Below are positions 37,527 to 47,257 of a stretch of DNA of 64,000 nt, in pieces. This stretch comes from Sphingobacterium sp. B16(2022) (lineage in GTDB: Bacteria > Bacteroidota > Bacteroidia > Sphingobacteriales > Sphingobacteriaceae), in NCBI RefSeq assembly GCF_012030425.1, contig NZ_JAAUVN010000001.1, positions 868,001-932,000 on the forward strand, given 5' to 3'. The position numbers and the translations under genes were made by a program. Numbering within the stretch: the stretch's first letter is position 1; each line of letters starts with the position of its first letter. The notes under the pieces are model-generated. The model was not told the DNA's origin. It saw only the letters and a list, made by a program, of their open reading frames with translations, and ran no database searches.

Positions 37527-39443
37527 TTACCATCCGGGATTTTGTGAAAATTCAGGATACATGCTAACATCAGATACTTTTAAGGGAAGCCAGTAATGCT
37601 TGCTTGTGAATTTTCGTTCTACTAATACTTTTTCTTTCATATTTACCACACGGTTTTGAGTAGGGTCAGCTGTATTAAAAGTCCCCGTTCTATCAAATTC
37701 AAGTGCAGTTTTTAGGGTGTATGGGCTTTCCGTAAGTAATAACCATCTTCTCAAATCATTGAAACGATGTCCTTCATAGGCAAGTTCAACTGCTCTTTCG
37801 CGGCGTAATTCACTCATAAAGGCATCGGAAGAAGCTAAGAATTTTGTGTTCACAGCATCGACTCCAGCACGTTTACGAATGATATTGACTGCTTCTACCG
37901 CAGTTTTATTATAATTTGTCGCTTTTCCATTAGCGGCATTATTTGCCATGGCTGCAGCTTCGGCATACATGAGGTAGACATCTGCTAGACGCATGTAGGG
38001 AACATAGATGTGCATATTCGATCCGTAGTCAAAAGCTCTGTCATAATCGTTTGTTGTTAAAGGAATAAATTTGCGCAGTGTATAACCCGTACGGCTACCA
38101 TTCTGAATATTACGATAAGATCCATTGGTATAGAGTTGGGCGTATCGGTATTCATTTTCCGGTCTATCCTTGGGAGGTATGGTTCCTTTTATGACCTTAA
38201 CGCCATCAAAGACGATATCATTGTAAAATCTTGGGTCACGTCCTTTCCAAGGGTATGCTGGATCATAACCGGACTCTGCGTCTGCTTGTGTGAAATCTTT
38301 AATCGGTAATCCGTTAGCCATTCCATAGTAATTGACATAATTGGCTGTCGGTACAAATTTCAGTGCATCGCCTTCGGTGATTAAGCTTGGCATATACTGC
38401 TTACTGGTTCCATAATGGGTGTTGTTGCCCGCATTGTAAGGACCTCTAAAGATAGCTTCAGTACTTCCTGGGAGTGCCCAATTTTCACTTATTGTATAGA
38501 AATTAAGGTGATAATTTTCAAAGTCCACCAATTTATATGGAGCCTGTCCACTTTCGGTCAGTGATAACAATTCTCCAAAAGCTTCCGCTGCTTTTTTGCA
38601 GTAATCGGTTTGATAGGTGCGGCTACCGGTCACCGTAAAATTCATCAATGGACTACCCGCCCACAGGTAATTTTTACCTAGATAACCCAAAGCCATTATT
38701 TTATTGATGCGCAGCGCGTTTTTCCCCAGTGTCCGCTTTCCCGGATTGGTATCATCCCAATTGATGGGTAAAAGATTGGCAGCTTCACGAAAATCTGCAG
38801 CGGCCAAATCTGCACATTCATGGTAATTGAGACGTGGAAGTGTTAGTTTTTCATCACTTGGCAATACTTTATTAATATAGGGCATACCGCCGAAATATTC
38901 CATCAACCGATGGTGAAACCAACCTCTAAAGAAAAGCAATTGTCCTTTGATAAGATCCCGTTCTTCCTGAGTGGCTTCGGTCATTTTATCCATATTTTCA
39001 AGACCAATGCTAATTTTTCGAAGGCCGAACCAAGCAGCATTCCAAAGGTCTTTATTGATATTGCGATCGTTTCCTCCTATAAATTCCGTTGTAAAATCAT
39101 TTTGTTCCATCCATCCTGCACCCCAGCCATCGTGCTGTGCCTGCCAGGCCCAAAAATTGCCATTATCGATTTTATGGATAAAGTGGTAATCGCCAGCGGT
39201 AGAGGTAATCTCGTCTTCGCCCCAGTTCCAGGAATTGGTCCAGTAGAGATTGCTGAAATTAACAATACAATGGTATAGCTCTTCAGTATAGCCTTGGAAA
39301 TTATTGAAGTTTTTAAACGCTTCTTTTTCTGAAATAATAGATTGTTCTTCTTTGTCGAGGTACTTTTTACAAGAACTCATGTATGAAGAGGAAACTATAA
39401 CACCAAAAGAAACAATAATTTTTAAATATTTTTTCATCATCAT
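37527..39443 (-). CDS. SusD/RagB-family glycan-binding lipoprotein (xusB position)
   Basis: A 638-residue lipoprotein (lipobox YMSSC, Cys25; the start has three consecutive Met codons). SusD signatures include FFRGWFHHRLMEYFGGMPYI in the N-terminal part and ELRRERAVELAYEGHRFNDL near the C-terminus. It is somewhat longer than typical SusD proteins. Surface-exposed, it should bind xylan fragments and close the SusC barrel encoded 5 bp upstream. The very short gap indicates translational coupling with that SusC. Confidence 0.92.
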   Translation of the reverse strand: MMMKKYLKIIVSFGVIVSSSYMSSCKKYLDKEEQSIISEKEAFKNFNNFQGYTEELYHCIVNFSNLYWTNSWNWGEDEITSTAGDYHFIHKIDNGNFWAWQAQHDGWGAGWMEQNDFTTEFIGGNDRNINKDLWNAAWFGLRKISIGLENMDKMTEATQEERDLIKGQLLFFRGWFHHRLMEYFGGMPYINKVLPSDEKLTLPRLNYHECADLAAADFREAANLLPINWDDTNPGKRTLGKNALRINKIMALGYLGKNYLWAGSPLMNFTVTGSRTYQTDYCKKAAEAFGELLSLTESGQAPYKLVDFENYHLNFYTISENWALPGSTEAIFRGPYNAGNNTHYGTSKQYMPSLITEGDALKFVPTANYVNYYGMANGLPIKDFTQADAESGYDPAYPWKGRDPRFYNDIVFDGVKVIKGTIPPKDRPENEYRYAQLYTNGSYRNIQNGSRTGYTLRKFIPLTTNDYDRAFDYGSNMHIYVPYMRLADVYLMYAEAAAMANNAANGKATNYNKTAVEAVNIIRKRAGVDAVNTKFLASSDAFMSELRRERAVELAYEGHRFNDLRRWLLLTESPYTLKTALEFDRTGTFNTADPTQNRVVNMKEKVLVERKFTSKHYWLPLKVSDVSMYPEFSQNPGW

Positions 39444-39448
39444 ATCGA

Positions 39449-42400
39449 TTAAAAAGTAATGTTCGCGCCTAGGTTAAAACGTTTGACGGTAGGGTAGGCG
39501 CCTTGTGAAGCCCATCCTGTACCTGCATAATTGGATTCTCGATCATCGGGCATTTTGGACCAGAATAAAAGGTTATGACCGTTGAGAAAGATGCGAATAT
39601 GTTGAAATCCCATACGACGTATAAAATTGTTTTCAGCATTCAAGTTGTACGCAATCTCGGCAGTCTTTAATCGGATATAAGATCCATCGTACATAAAACG
39701 GCTCCCGGGCGTATAGTTACTCGGAGTAGCAAGCCAACGGGGTAAAGGTACATCTGCGTCTGTTTGCTCCTTGGACCAATAGGATCCTTCGTGATAAGCT
39801 AAATTGCGCTGTCTTTCAAAACTATTCAATACGACCTGACGGGTGACATTGTTGACACCATACCATTGTGTCATGATGCTGAAGTTTTTCCAGTCAAATC
39901 CGACCGTTAGGTTGTATGTGTTCTGCGGAGTAGAGGGGTAGGCATAGGGTATATTATCTTTGGAATCGATCAATCCATCGCCATTGTAATCCAGTATGTG
40001 ATAGTTACCAGGTAGTTTATTCCCATCGTTATTATCATGTATGGTACTGGCATATAATTCATCCCAGGTATTGTAATATCCGCCACCGACATGTGTATAG
40101 GTTTGACTGATCTGCTTGTCATTGAGCTTTTGATAATCAGGAAGTAATTCGGGACTGTCTCCTTCTATCACTTTATCTTTGGCATGTGTAAAGTTCATAT
40201 CAGCCCATAATCGCCAGTTTTGATTAATCGCTTTATTGACTTTTAACTCTACTTCATATCCCTTATTGGTCACGATGCCCAAGTTGGCTGCTGGTGCTGC
40301 GACACCGAAGTAGTCGGGTATTGCACGGTTATTTCCAGTGATCAACACATCGGTGCGCTTGTCACTGAATACATTCACCTGACCTGAAATAATTCCTTTA
40401 AAAAATGAGAAATCGGTACCAAAGTTGAATTTTCTTACTTTTTCCCAACGTACATTCGGATTACCCAGTTCATTTTCTCTGTACCAAGTATAAGTACTGC
40501 GCTCTGGAGCCTCTCCAACAGTCCCCATATGAGACTGACCGCCATATGACCATTGTGTCAAGTACAGATAGCGCCCATTAACATTGTCATCTCCGATATC
40601 ACCATAGGAAGCACGAAGTTTCAGCATGTCTATAAAGGAAATATTTTTCATGAAATTTTCTTCAGACAATAACCAGCCTATACCTCCAGAATTAAAAAAT
40701 CCAAATCGGTAACCGCGGGCAAATTTTTCAGATCCGGTATAGGCTCCACTGTAATCAAGCATATACTTTCCTTTGTAATTGTAGGTGGTGCGAAATACCC
40801 AGTCTTCACGATAAAACGGCTGCATACTTCCTGTAGCATATTGATTTCGGTTGAATAGACCCATCGCTGTAATGTTATGATCGTTTGCTATTCGGGTTGC
40901 ATAATCCAATTGCAACTGGTAGAACAGGCGTCTATAGGTCATTCCGTTATTTACTGCTCCCGATTGTTGAGCCCAGTTGATCCCTTCTACAAAGTCAAAA
41001 CGGCTGCCATCTATATTTTGTCCGTAAACGGCTAGTCCTGTTTCTGGATCAATCCATTTACTTTGTACATTATTATACAGATCGTTAACTCCTCTTCCTG
41101 CCTCGACAAATGTATTATCGAGCGATATGCTTCCTCTCACTTTCAACCCATCGACAAACATTTTGAGATCTTGCTCTAATATAAAATCTGACGTTATTTT
41201 ACTCGTAGTTGTCAGTTCTACTCCGGATGTTGCGAGTGCTTGTGCTGAGTTGATACCGACTTGTGAATCAGGTTTGTAAAATCCCCATGTGCCGTCGGCG
41301 TATCTTGGGTAAATGACGTCAGGAGGTACGGTATAGGCGGCGATCCAGTAACTGTAATCACTTCCGCCACCCCAAGGACTTTTTCTTCTTCCATGCGACC
41401 CTGCTAGATTTGCTGAAAATTTTGTGGTTGGCGTGAGCTGAAAATCTAAGTTAGACCGCATGTTTAAGCGGTTAAAACCATAACCGGGTTTGTAACCGCG
41501 ATTGTTATCATTTTCGCGAAACATATCGCCTTCGTATAAATAATCGGCACTGGCAAAGTATTTTACAAAATTTGTACCTCCTGCAATATTGAGGTTGCTA
41601 TTTTGTGAGAAAGCATGTTTCTTGAATAGTTCCTCTGCCCAATTGGTGTTAACATACCGCTCTCTTTCTTCCAGATTGGCCGGGAAGCGGTATTTGTTGA
41701 TCAGATCTTGAGGTTGGTATGAAACCCAGCTATTGGGAGAAAGTGCCAATTCGTTTTCGATGACACGATTGCGGAGCATCATGGCATCATATGAATCCAT
41801 TTTCCCGGGCAATTGGGACACTGTTTTTATGATATTATTCACCGTACCTCTTACGGAAGCTTTTCCTTCTTTACCTCTTTTAGTGGTAATGAGAATGACT
41901 CCGTTGGCTCCACGTACACCGTATACGGCAGTAGCGGTTGCATCTTTTAATACGGATACGGTTTCAATCGAACTGATATCGACACTGCTCAAAGGACGTT
42001 CGACTCCATCTACCATAGTTAATGGATCGGTATTGTTCCAAGTGCTGCGTCCGCGAATCACAATCCGTGGATCTTCTTCTCCCGGCATCCCGGTACTTGC
42101 TGTCGTGACTACCCCAGGGACATTACCGGTCAAGGCCGCACCAACACTGGCTACACCGCCAGCTCTTTCTAAGACTTTCCCAGAGGTTTGTGTAACTGCT
42201 CCCACGACAGTTTCTTTTTTCTGGGTGCCGTAACCCACCACAACAATTTCGTCAATATCGATATTGGCACTGTTGAGTACGATCTGTAATTCATTTTTAT
42301 TATTAATTTGGACTTCTGTTTTTAGGTATCCAACTTTGGTAATAACCAGGGTATTCCTGTTTTTGGGTACCTGAATAGTGAAAGAGCCATTTATATCTGT

Positions 42401-42619
42401 TGAAATTCCTGTTGTTCCTTCTTTGACTTTAACGGAAGCATTTTCTACTGCTTGTTGCTTTTGGTCAACGACTGTACCCCGGATTTGTCTTAGGTCTTGT
42501 GCATATAGCGGCGATGTTGTTGCAAGCAATAAGAGCAGAAGTGCTGAGGTATAGAGCAGGAAAATACCCCATAGTTTTTTCTCATACCAAATGAGTGTGA
42601 TGGTATATTTAATCATCAT
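39449..42619 (-). CDS. SusC/RagA TonB-dependent transporter (xusA position)
   Basis: A 1056-residue transporter, first gene of the xus operon. In order: signal peptide (to about 40, ATTSPLYAQ), carboxypeptidase-regulatory-like domain (about 45-125, RGTVVDQKQQAVENASV), TonB-box-like DEIVVVGYGTQKK, plug (about 140-250, with DPLTMVDGVERPLSS and VLKDATATAVYGVRGANG) and a 22-strand-type barrel ending in RFNLGANITF. It takes up xylo-oligosaccharides with TonB energy, together with the adjacent SusD. The 5' region shared with the hybrid two-component regulator contains inverted repeats that may control it. Confidence 0.95.
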   Translation of the reverse strand: MMIKYTITLIWYEKKLWGIFLLYTSALLLLLLATTSPLYAQDLRQIRGTVVDQKQQAVENASVKVKEGTTGISTDINGSFTIQVPKNRNTLVITKVGYLKTEVQINNKNELQIVLNSANIDIDEIVVVGYGTQKKETVVGAVTQTSGKVLERAGGVASVGAALTGNVPGVVTTASTGMPGEEDPRIVIRGRSTWNNTDPLTMVDGVERPLSSVDISSIETVSVLKDATATAVYGVRGANGVILITTKRGKEGKASVRGTVNNIIKTVSQLPGKMDSYDAMMLRNRVIENELALSPNSWVSYQPQDLINKYRFPANLEERERYVNTNWAEELFKKHAFSQNSNLNIAGGTNFVKYFASADYLYEGDMFRENDNNRGYKPGYGFNRLNMRSNLDFQLTPTTKFSANLAGSHGRRKSPWGGGSDYSYWIAAYTVPPDVIYPRYADGTWGFYKPDSQVGINSAQALATSGVELTTTSKITSDFILEQDLKMFVDGLKVRGSISLDNTFVEAGRGVNDLYNNVQSKWIDPETGLAVYGQNIDGSRFDFVEGINWAQQSGAVNNGMTYRRLFYQLQLDYATRIANDHNITAMGLFNRNQYATGSMQPFYREDWVFRTTYNYKGKYMLDYSGAYTGSEKFARGYRFGFFNSGGIGWLLSEENFMKNISFIDMLKLRASYGDIGDDNVNGRYLYLTQWSYGGQSHMGTVGEAPERSTYTWYRENELGNPNVRWEKVRKFNFGTDFSFFKGIISGQVNVFSDKRTDVLITGNNRAIPDYFGVAAPAANLGIVTNKGYEVELKVNKAINQNWRLWADMNFTHAKDKVIEGDSPELLPDYQKLNDKQISQTYTHVGGGYYNTWDELYASTIHDNNDGNKLPGNYHILDYNGDGLIDSKDNIPYAYPSTPQNTYNLTVGFDWKNFSIMTQWYGVNNVTRQVVLNSFERQRNLAYHEGSYWSKEQTDADVPLPRWLATPSNYTPGSRFMYDGSYIRLKTAEIAYNLNAENNFIRRMGFQHIRIFLNGHNLLFWSKMPDDRESNYAGTGWASQGAYPTVKRFNLGANITF

Positions 42620-42693
42620 AATAATTTTTACTGTTTAGTTATTGGTTTGAAATCATAAATCGGTTTGCTCAATTGTAGCGCATTGATTAAAGG

Positions 42694-42709
42694 TGATAGT
42701 GATCTATCA
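42694..42709. promoter_or_regulatory. Inverted repeat TGATAG-N4-CTATCA, operator candidate
   Basis: A perfect 6-bp-arm palindrome, 75 bp upstream of the xusA start codon on the minus strand. It is suitable for a dimeric regulator, possibly the AraC domain of the adjacent hybrid regulator. No functional evidence. Confidence 0.35.
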
Positions 42710-42885
42710 TAGTAGGTTTTAGGGACTGTTCTGTGTGCTCATAATTTTATTTTAATCTAAGTGGTTTGTGTAAATGCCATGCATAAAATTTCCAGTTGCT
42801 ATTAGGTAGGTTAGGTCTAATAACAAGTAGTGAAATTTATTTTTGACGGTTGGTTTATAATTACTAATTCAAAACTAGCTGATGT

Positions 42886-42911
42886 AACATTCTCGTTGAG
42901 GTAAGAATGTT
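42886..42911. promoter_or_regulatory. Inverted repeat AACATTCT-N10-AGAATGTT, operator candidate
   Basis: A perfect 8-bp-arm inverted repeat with 10-bp spacing. The arms are one helical turn apart, as expected for a dimeric DNA-binding protein. It sits between the divergent xusA and regulator genes. No T run, so not a terminator. Confidence 0.45.
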
Positions 42912-43047
42912 CAAATGATGAGTAAGTATGTTAAAATTGGATTTAAATCATCAAATAATCTATTTTTTTTGATAGTTTAGGATAACGGTGACCGCTATTC
43001 AAAAGTATTGTTGTACACCTTTAACCATTATCTTATTAAACCTAAAT

Positions 43048-46000
43048 ATGTTGAATATATTGAAGTGTAAAATTATTATTGTTATTACCCTAATTTTCTG
43101 CTCTATTGCTAACGCGCAGGAACTGCCGTATTCGTTTGAGCATTATACGATAAAAAATGGTTTATCGTCCAATACTGTTTTTAGTACTTATCGAGATAGT
43201 TATGGTTTTTTATGGATTGGAACTGAAGATGGGTTAAATCGATTTGATGGATACACGTTTAAAGTTTATCGTTATAATGCCGATGTAGAAGCGGGTTTGA
43301 AATCTAATCATATCACAGCTTTATGTGAGGATAACCTAGGACGTGTTTGGATAGGTACCAATGGCGGAAGCTTAAGTTATTATGACCGTAAATTGGATAA
43401 AATTGTCAGTTATGATAAACATGTGGATGGTAAATGGTTGAGTACCGCAATAACAACCATTAATACGGATATTGCAGGGAATATCTGGGTAGGTTCATAT
43501 GGTGGACTCTTTATTATCAATGTCAAAGATATTGGCAAACCACTTGACGTACGCTATACCGATATCGAAAAGAAGTTTTTCAAAATGACCTCCAGATATA
43601 TTTTTAGAGACAGTCAAGGACGCATGTGGATTGCCGCTGAAAATAGAATATATCAGTTTGCATCGAATTTGAAAGAAAGTAAAGTTTATCCTGCTCAGGA
43701 TCCTTTGACATCTGATAAACAACTCATGGAACTGACCTGCATTGAAGAAGATGAACAGAAACGTATTTGGGTTTCCTCACTACAAGGACTTGTTTATAAG
43801 GGTGATCATGAAGATCAGTTTTCTTTGTTTCAAGAATCGGGGGGAGCTAAATTGGGGAGTAAACGAATTTACAGTATTGCTAACGATACTAAAGGTGGAC
43901 TTTGGATTGGTACGGATAATGGATTAGGCGTATTGAATACAGAGAATTTTGAGCTTAAAATTTTTAATAAGGATCCTCGAAATATTAGAAGTATAAGCCA
44001 TAAATCGGTCCGTTCTGTTTACGTGGATAAATTTGGAATTTACTGGGTGGGTACCGTACAAGGAGGTTTGAATAAATTTGATGTGAATCTGAATCAGTTT
44101 AACCTTAAAACGATCGACAGTTATGGGAAAAATGAGGTCAGTATGATCACTTCATTTTTGCCTTTTAAGAGTCAGGTTCTGCTAGGTACAGATGGTGGTG
44201 GTCTTTTTCGATATGACCGTAGCTTGGATAAGCTGACAGCTATTCCGATTGGAGATCAAAATCTAACGGTTTTAGCATTGAAAAATGGAGATTCTCCTGG
44301 CGATATATGGCTGGGAACTTTTGGTAAGGGAGTGATCAAGTTTAATTTGGAAACACAATCACGTACGCACTACTTGACAGGATCTGGGGAAAACCAACTT
44401 AATAATAATGAAGTTTTTAGTTTAGAGAAAGATATCTATGGTGATATCTGGGTAGGTACAAATGGTGGTGGAATCAACGTGATTCAGCTTAAAAATGGAG
44501 TGGTTAAAAAATTTCGTCGTTCTGACAACCCCAAAGCGGATGAGATTGCACCTTCTGCAGATTTTATCCGTGCATTGAGAAAGGATCACGAAGGTAATAT
44601 GTGGGTAGGTACCTACGGAGCAGGTATCTTTGTATACAATCCATACACCCGTAAAACCGTGTATTATAATAAAAATGCAAACGCTTTGCCGAACAATTAT
44701 GTGTTATCGATCTATACTGACCGGGCTGGAAATGTGTATGCAGGTACAAATGGCAATGGAGTCGGGTTGCTGCAAAAAGATGATAAGCAGTTTAAAACGT
44801 TGTCTGAACGGGAGGGTTTGATCAATGATGTAGTACAGAGTATTGTTGAAGATAATACTGGGAAAATGTGGTTCAGTACGAATAAAGGATTGAGCTGTTA
44901 TGATCCCTTGCAAAAAACGTTTAAAAATTATGCCTATTCTGTTGGACTACAAGAGGGCGCATTTGCGATAGGGGCAGGTCTCATGCTACCTGATGGAGAA
45001 GTATATTTTGGTGGTCAAGAAGGATTTAATCATTTTTATCCTAAAAATTTAAAAATTAATACAAATCCTTCCAAACCCGTATTAACGGAATTAAAGATTG
45101 ATAATAAGGTGATTAAACCTTCTGAAGAAGGCATACTATCTGAATCATTGTTAACGGCAGAAAGGATCAATTTGAAGTATAAACAAAACTTTTCAATTTC
45201 ATTTGCTGCATTGAATCTGACGGTATCAGAAGACAATCAATATCAATATCGCTTGAAAGGGCTTGATAAGGATTGGATTAAAGCTAATGGGGATCACGCT
45301 GCTTATTACACCAATCTGGATCCAGGAGAATATACATTTGAAGTAAAAGCGAGTAATAACGATGGGATATGGGATGATGAAATCAAATCTATAGTTGTTT
45401 ATGTTGCACCTCCCATATGGTTAAAAGGTTATGCATTTGTCTTTTATGGGATTTTGCTTTTATCGGGGTTATATTGGTTAAAGAGTCGCGGTGTGCGGAA
45501 ACTAAAACAAAAGTTTGTTTTGGAACAGGAGCGTCGAGATGCGGATAATCTCCATCAGTTGGATCAGATGAAAATAAAATTTTTGACGAATTTAAGTCAT
45601 GAATTTCGAACGCCTATTTCTTTAATTACAGGTCCAATTGATATTCTACTACTTAAGGAAAAGGATAAGGAAACTTCGCAACAGATCGCGCTTATCAAGC
45701 GTAATGCCCACCGGTTGCTTAATCTTGTTAATCAATTGCTCGACTTTAGAAAAATGGAAGAAAATGAGCTTAGATTGCATAATACGAAAGGGGATTTAGT
45801 ATCCTTTGTAAAAGATATGTATGAATCCTTTAGTGATATGGCCATTCAAAAGGAGATCAACTATCGTTTTATTTCTTGTGAAGATCATGTACTAACCGCT
45901 TTTGACCATAATAAAATTGAGCGAATTATCTTTAATTTATTATCCAATGCGTTTAAATTTACTGCAAAGGGAGGTCATATTTCTGTGTATATAAAATCGG

Positions 46001-47106
46001 TGGAAGTACAGGAGGAGGGTGATAAAATAAAAGTTAAAATGGTAATCAAGGATGATGGTATCGGTATACCAAAAGAATCGCATGAAGCGATTTTCGAGAG
46101 TTTCTACCAGCATGATACACAGGGTAATATTTTGAATCAAGGATCTGGAATCGGTTTGTCAATCGCAGATTCATTTGTTAAAATGTATGGTGGTAAACTT
46201 TACGTGGAGAGTGAACCAGGCTTTGGAAGTGCTTTTTCTTTTGATCTGTTTTTAGAAAAAATGGAGGTCGTTAATGATGAAGTTGTACAGACTGTTATAA
46301 GTGTCGAACAGGATAATGTTGATCCGCATATTCGTCTGAGACCCGTTGTATTGATTATTGAGGATGACGATGACTTTCGGGGTTTTCTAAAAAGTAGGCT
46401 CGATCCTTTATATCAAACTTGCGAAGCGTCAAACGGCCAAGAAGGATGGCAAAAAGCACTATTTCATCACCCCGACATGATTATTTCTGATGTGCAGATG
46501 CCAATCATGAACGGTATGGAATTGACTCAAAAGCTGGTGCGGGATAAACGGACAAAACATATTCCTATTATCTTATTGACAGCTTCAAGAGTAGAAAATG
46601 GTTTAGTCTGCGGTTTAGAGTCGGGAGCAGTAGATTATATTTCTAAACCATTTGATATGGCTGCATTATTAGCAAAAGTGAATAGTTTATTGCTCCTTAA
46701 TCAAGCTTTTAAAGATACTTATAGTAAGCAGCTCTCTTTTGTTTCACCAGAAGTTGAGGTGATGTCAGAAAAAGAGAAATTTTTACAGAGTGTATTTGAA
46801 TATGTTTATGAAAATTTAGATAATCCACAGTTATCTGTTGAGTTATTGAGTAGTCACTTGTCCATTAGTAGAACATCGTTGTATAATAGATTACTTGAAT
46901 TTTCGGGTATGAGTCCTGTAGATTTTATACGTTCGGTAAGGTTGGAACGTGCAGCAAATTTATTGGAAAAAAATAGTAATTCGATATCGGAAATTGCGTA
47001 TGAGACCGGATTTTCAAATCCTAATTATTTTACCAAAGTATTTAAGGCAAAATATAAAATGACACCGTCGGAGTATATACAGGCACAAAAGAATCTGGTT
47101 AAATAA
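43048..47106 (+). CDS. Hybrid two-component system regulator of the xylan locus
   Basis: The frame opens at a GTG at 42988, but the ATG at 43048 begins a proper signal peptide (MLNILKCKIIIVIT) and is preferred, giving 1352 residues. Order: periplasmic two-propeller Reg_prop sensor with repeated DxxGxIWVGT-type blades, Y_Y_Y domain (about 690-780), one membrane span (about 790-810), HisKA with His851 in NLSHEFRTP, HATPase with DDGIGIP, receiver with Asp1148 in IISDVQMP, and AraC-type HTH at the C-terminus (SEIAYETGFSNPNYFTKVF). Such one-protein regulators sense oligosaccharides in the periplasm and activate adjacent loci. Divergence from xusA makes this the likely xylan sensor. Confidence 0.93.
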   Translation: MLNILKCKIIIVITLIFCSIANAQELPYSFEHYTIKNGLSSNTVFSTYRDSYGFLWIGTEDGLNRFDGYTFKVYRYNADVEAGLKSNHITALCEDNLGRVWIGTNGGSLSYYDRKLDKIVSYDKHVDGKWLSTAITTINTDIAGNIWVGSYGGLFIINVKDIGKPLDVRYTDIEKKFFKMTSRYIFRDSQGRMWIAAENRIYQFASNLKESKVYPAQDPLTSDKQLMELTCIEEDEQKRIWVSSLQGLVYKGDHEDQFSLFQESGGAKLGSKRIYSIANDTKGGLWIGTDNGLGVLNTENFELKIFNKDPRNIRSISHKSVRSVYVDKFGIYWVGTVQGGLNKFDVNLNQFNLKTIDSYGKNEVSMITSFLPFKSQVLLGTDGGGLFRYDRSLDKLTAIPIGDQNLTVLALKNGDSPGDIWLGTFGKGVIKFNLETQSRTHYLTGSGENQLNNNEVFSLEKDIYGDIWVGTNGGGINVIQLKNGVVKKFRRSDNPKADEIAPSADFIRALRKDHEGNMWVGTYGAGIFVYNPYTRKTVYYNKNANALPNNYVLSIYTDRAGNVYAGTNGNGVGLLQKDDKQFKTLSEREGLINDVVQSIVEDNTGKMWFSTNKGLSCYDPLQKTFKNYAYSVGLQEGAFAIGAGLMLPDGEVYFGGQEGFNHFYPKNLKINTNPSKPVLTELKIDNKVIKPSEEGILSESLLTAERINLKYKQNFSISFAALNLTVSEDNQYQYRLKGLDKDWIKANGDHAAYYTNLDPGEYTFEVKASNNDGIWDDEIKSIVVYVAPPIWLKGYAFVFYGILLLSGLYWLKSRGVRKLKQKFVLEQERRDADNLHQLDQMKIKFLTNLSHEFRTPISLITGPIDILLLKEKDKETSQQIALIKRNAHRLLNLVNQLLDFRKMEENELRLHNTKGDLVSFVKDMYESFSDMAIQKEINYRFISCEDHVLTAFDHNKIERIIFNLLSNAFKFTAKGGHISVYIKSVEVQEEGDKIKVKMVIKDDGIGIPKESHEAIFESFYQHDTQGNILNQGSGIGLSIADSFVKMYGGKLYVESEPGFGSAFSFDLFLEKMEVVNDEVVQTVISVEQDNVDPHIRLRPVVLIIEDDDDFRGFLKSRLDPLYQTCEASNGQEGWQKALFHHPDMIISDVQMPIMNGMELTQKLVRDKRTKHIPIILLTASRVENGLVCGLESGAVDYISKPFDMAALLAKVNSLLLLNQAFKDTYSKQLSFVSPEVEVMSEKEKFLQSVFEYVYENLDNPQLSVELLSSHLSISRTSLYNRLLEFSGMSPVDFIRSVRLERAANLLEKNSNSISEIAYETGFSNPNYFTKVFKAKYKMTPSEYIQAQKNLVK

Positions 47107-47185
47107 TGTTATTGGCGCGAATTATATAGGAGAGAAAGGTCAGAAATAGTATTAAATAAGGGGTTGCAGATAAAAGGAAACGATT

Positions 47186-47225
47186 GCTAAAAAGGCTTAT
47201 CTGTGATGGGATAAGCCTTTTTAGC
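47186..47225. terminator. Bidirectional terminator
   Basis: Perfect 16-bp stem (GCTAAAAAGGCTTATC with its complement) around an 8-nt loop. T runs fall on both strands within the stem ends. It separates the plus-strand regulator from the minus-strand PepSY gene. Confidence 0.88.
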
Positions 47226-47257
47226 ATTAAGAGAATTAACGGGTTGCTAAGCTTTAT

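Larger units (their letters stand above)
42620..43047. other. Divergent regulatory region between xusA and the hybrid regulator
   Basis: A non-coding region of about 430 bp with two perfect inverted repeats (listed separately), a TAnnTTTG-like box on the plus strand (TATTTTTG, 42838-42845) and one on the minus strand (TAGTTTTG, reverse complement of 42870-42877). Neither box has a well-spaced -33 element, so promoter positions are tentative. The xusA leader could be as long as 250 nt if the minus-strand box is used. Confidence 0.4.

Noticed and set aside
41733..42233. Plus-strand 166-codon open frame inside the first SusC gene
   Set aside because: Antisense to the plug domain of a clear SusC; repeated hydrophobic and proline residues come from the opposite-strand codons.
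42988..43047. GTG start for the hybrid regulator
   Set aside because: The extension adds 20 residues ahead of a good signal peptide that starts at the ATG at 43048.
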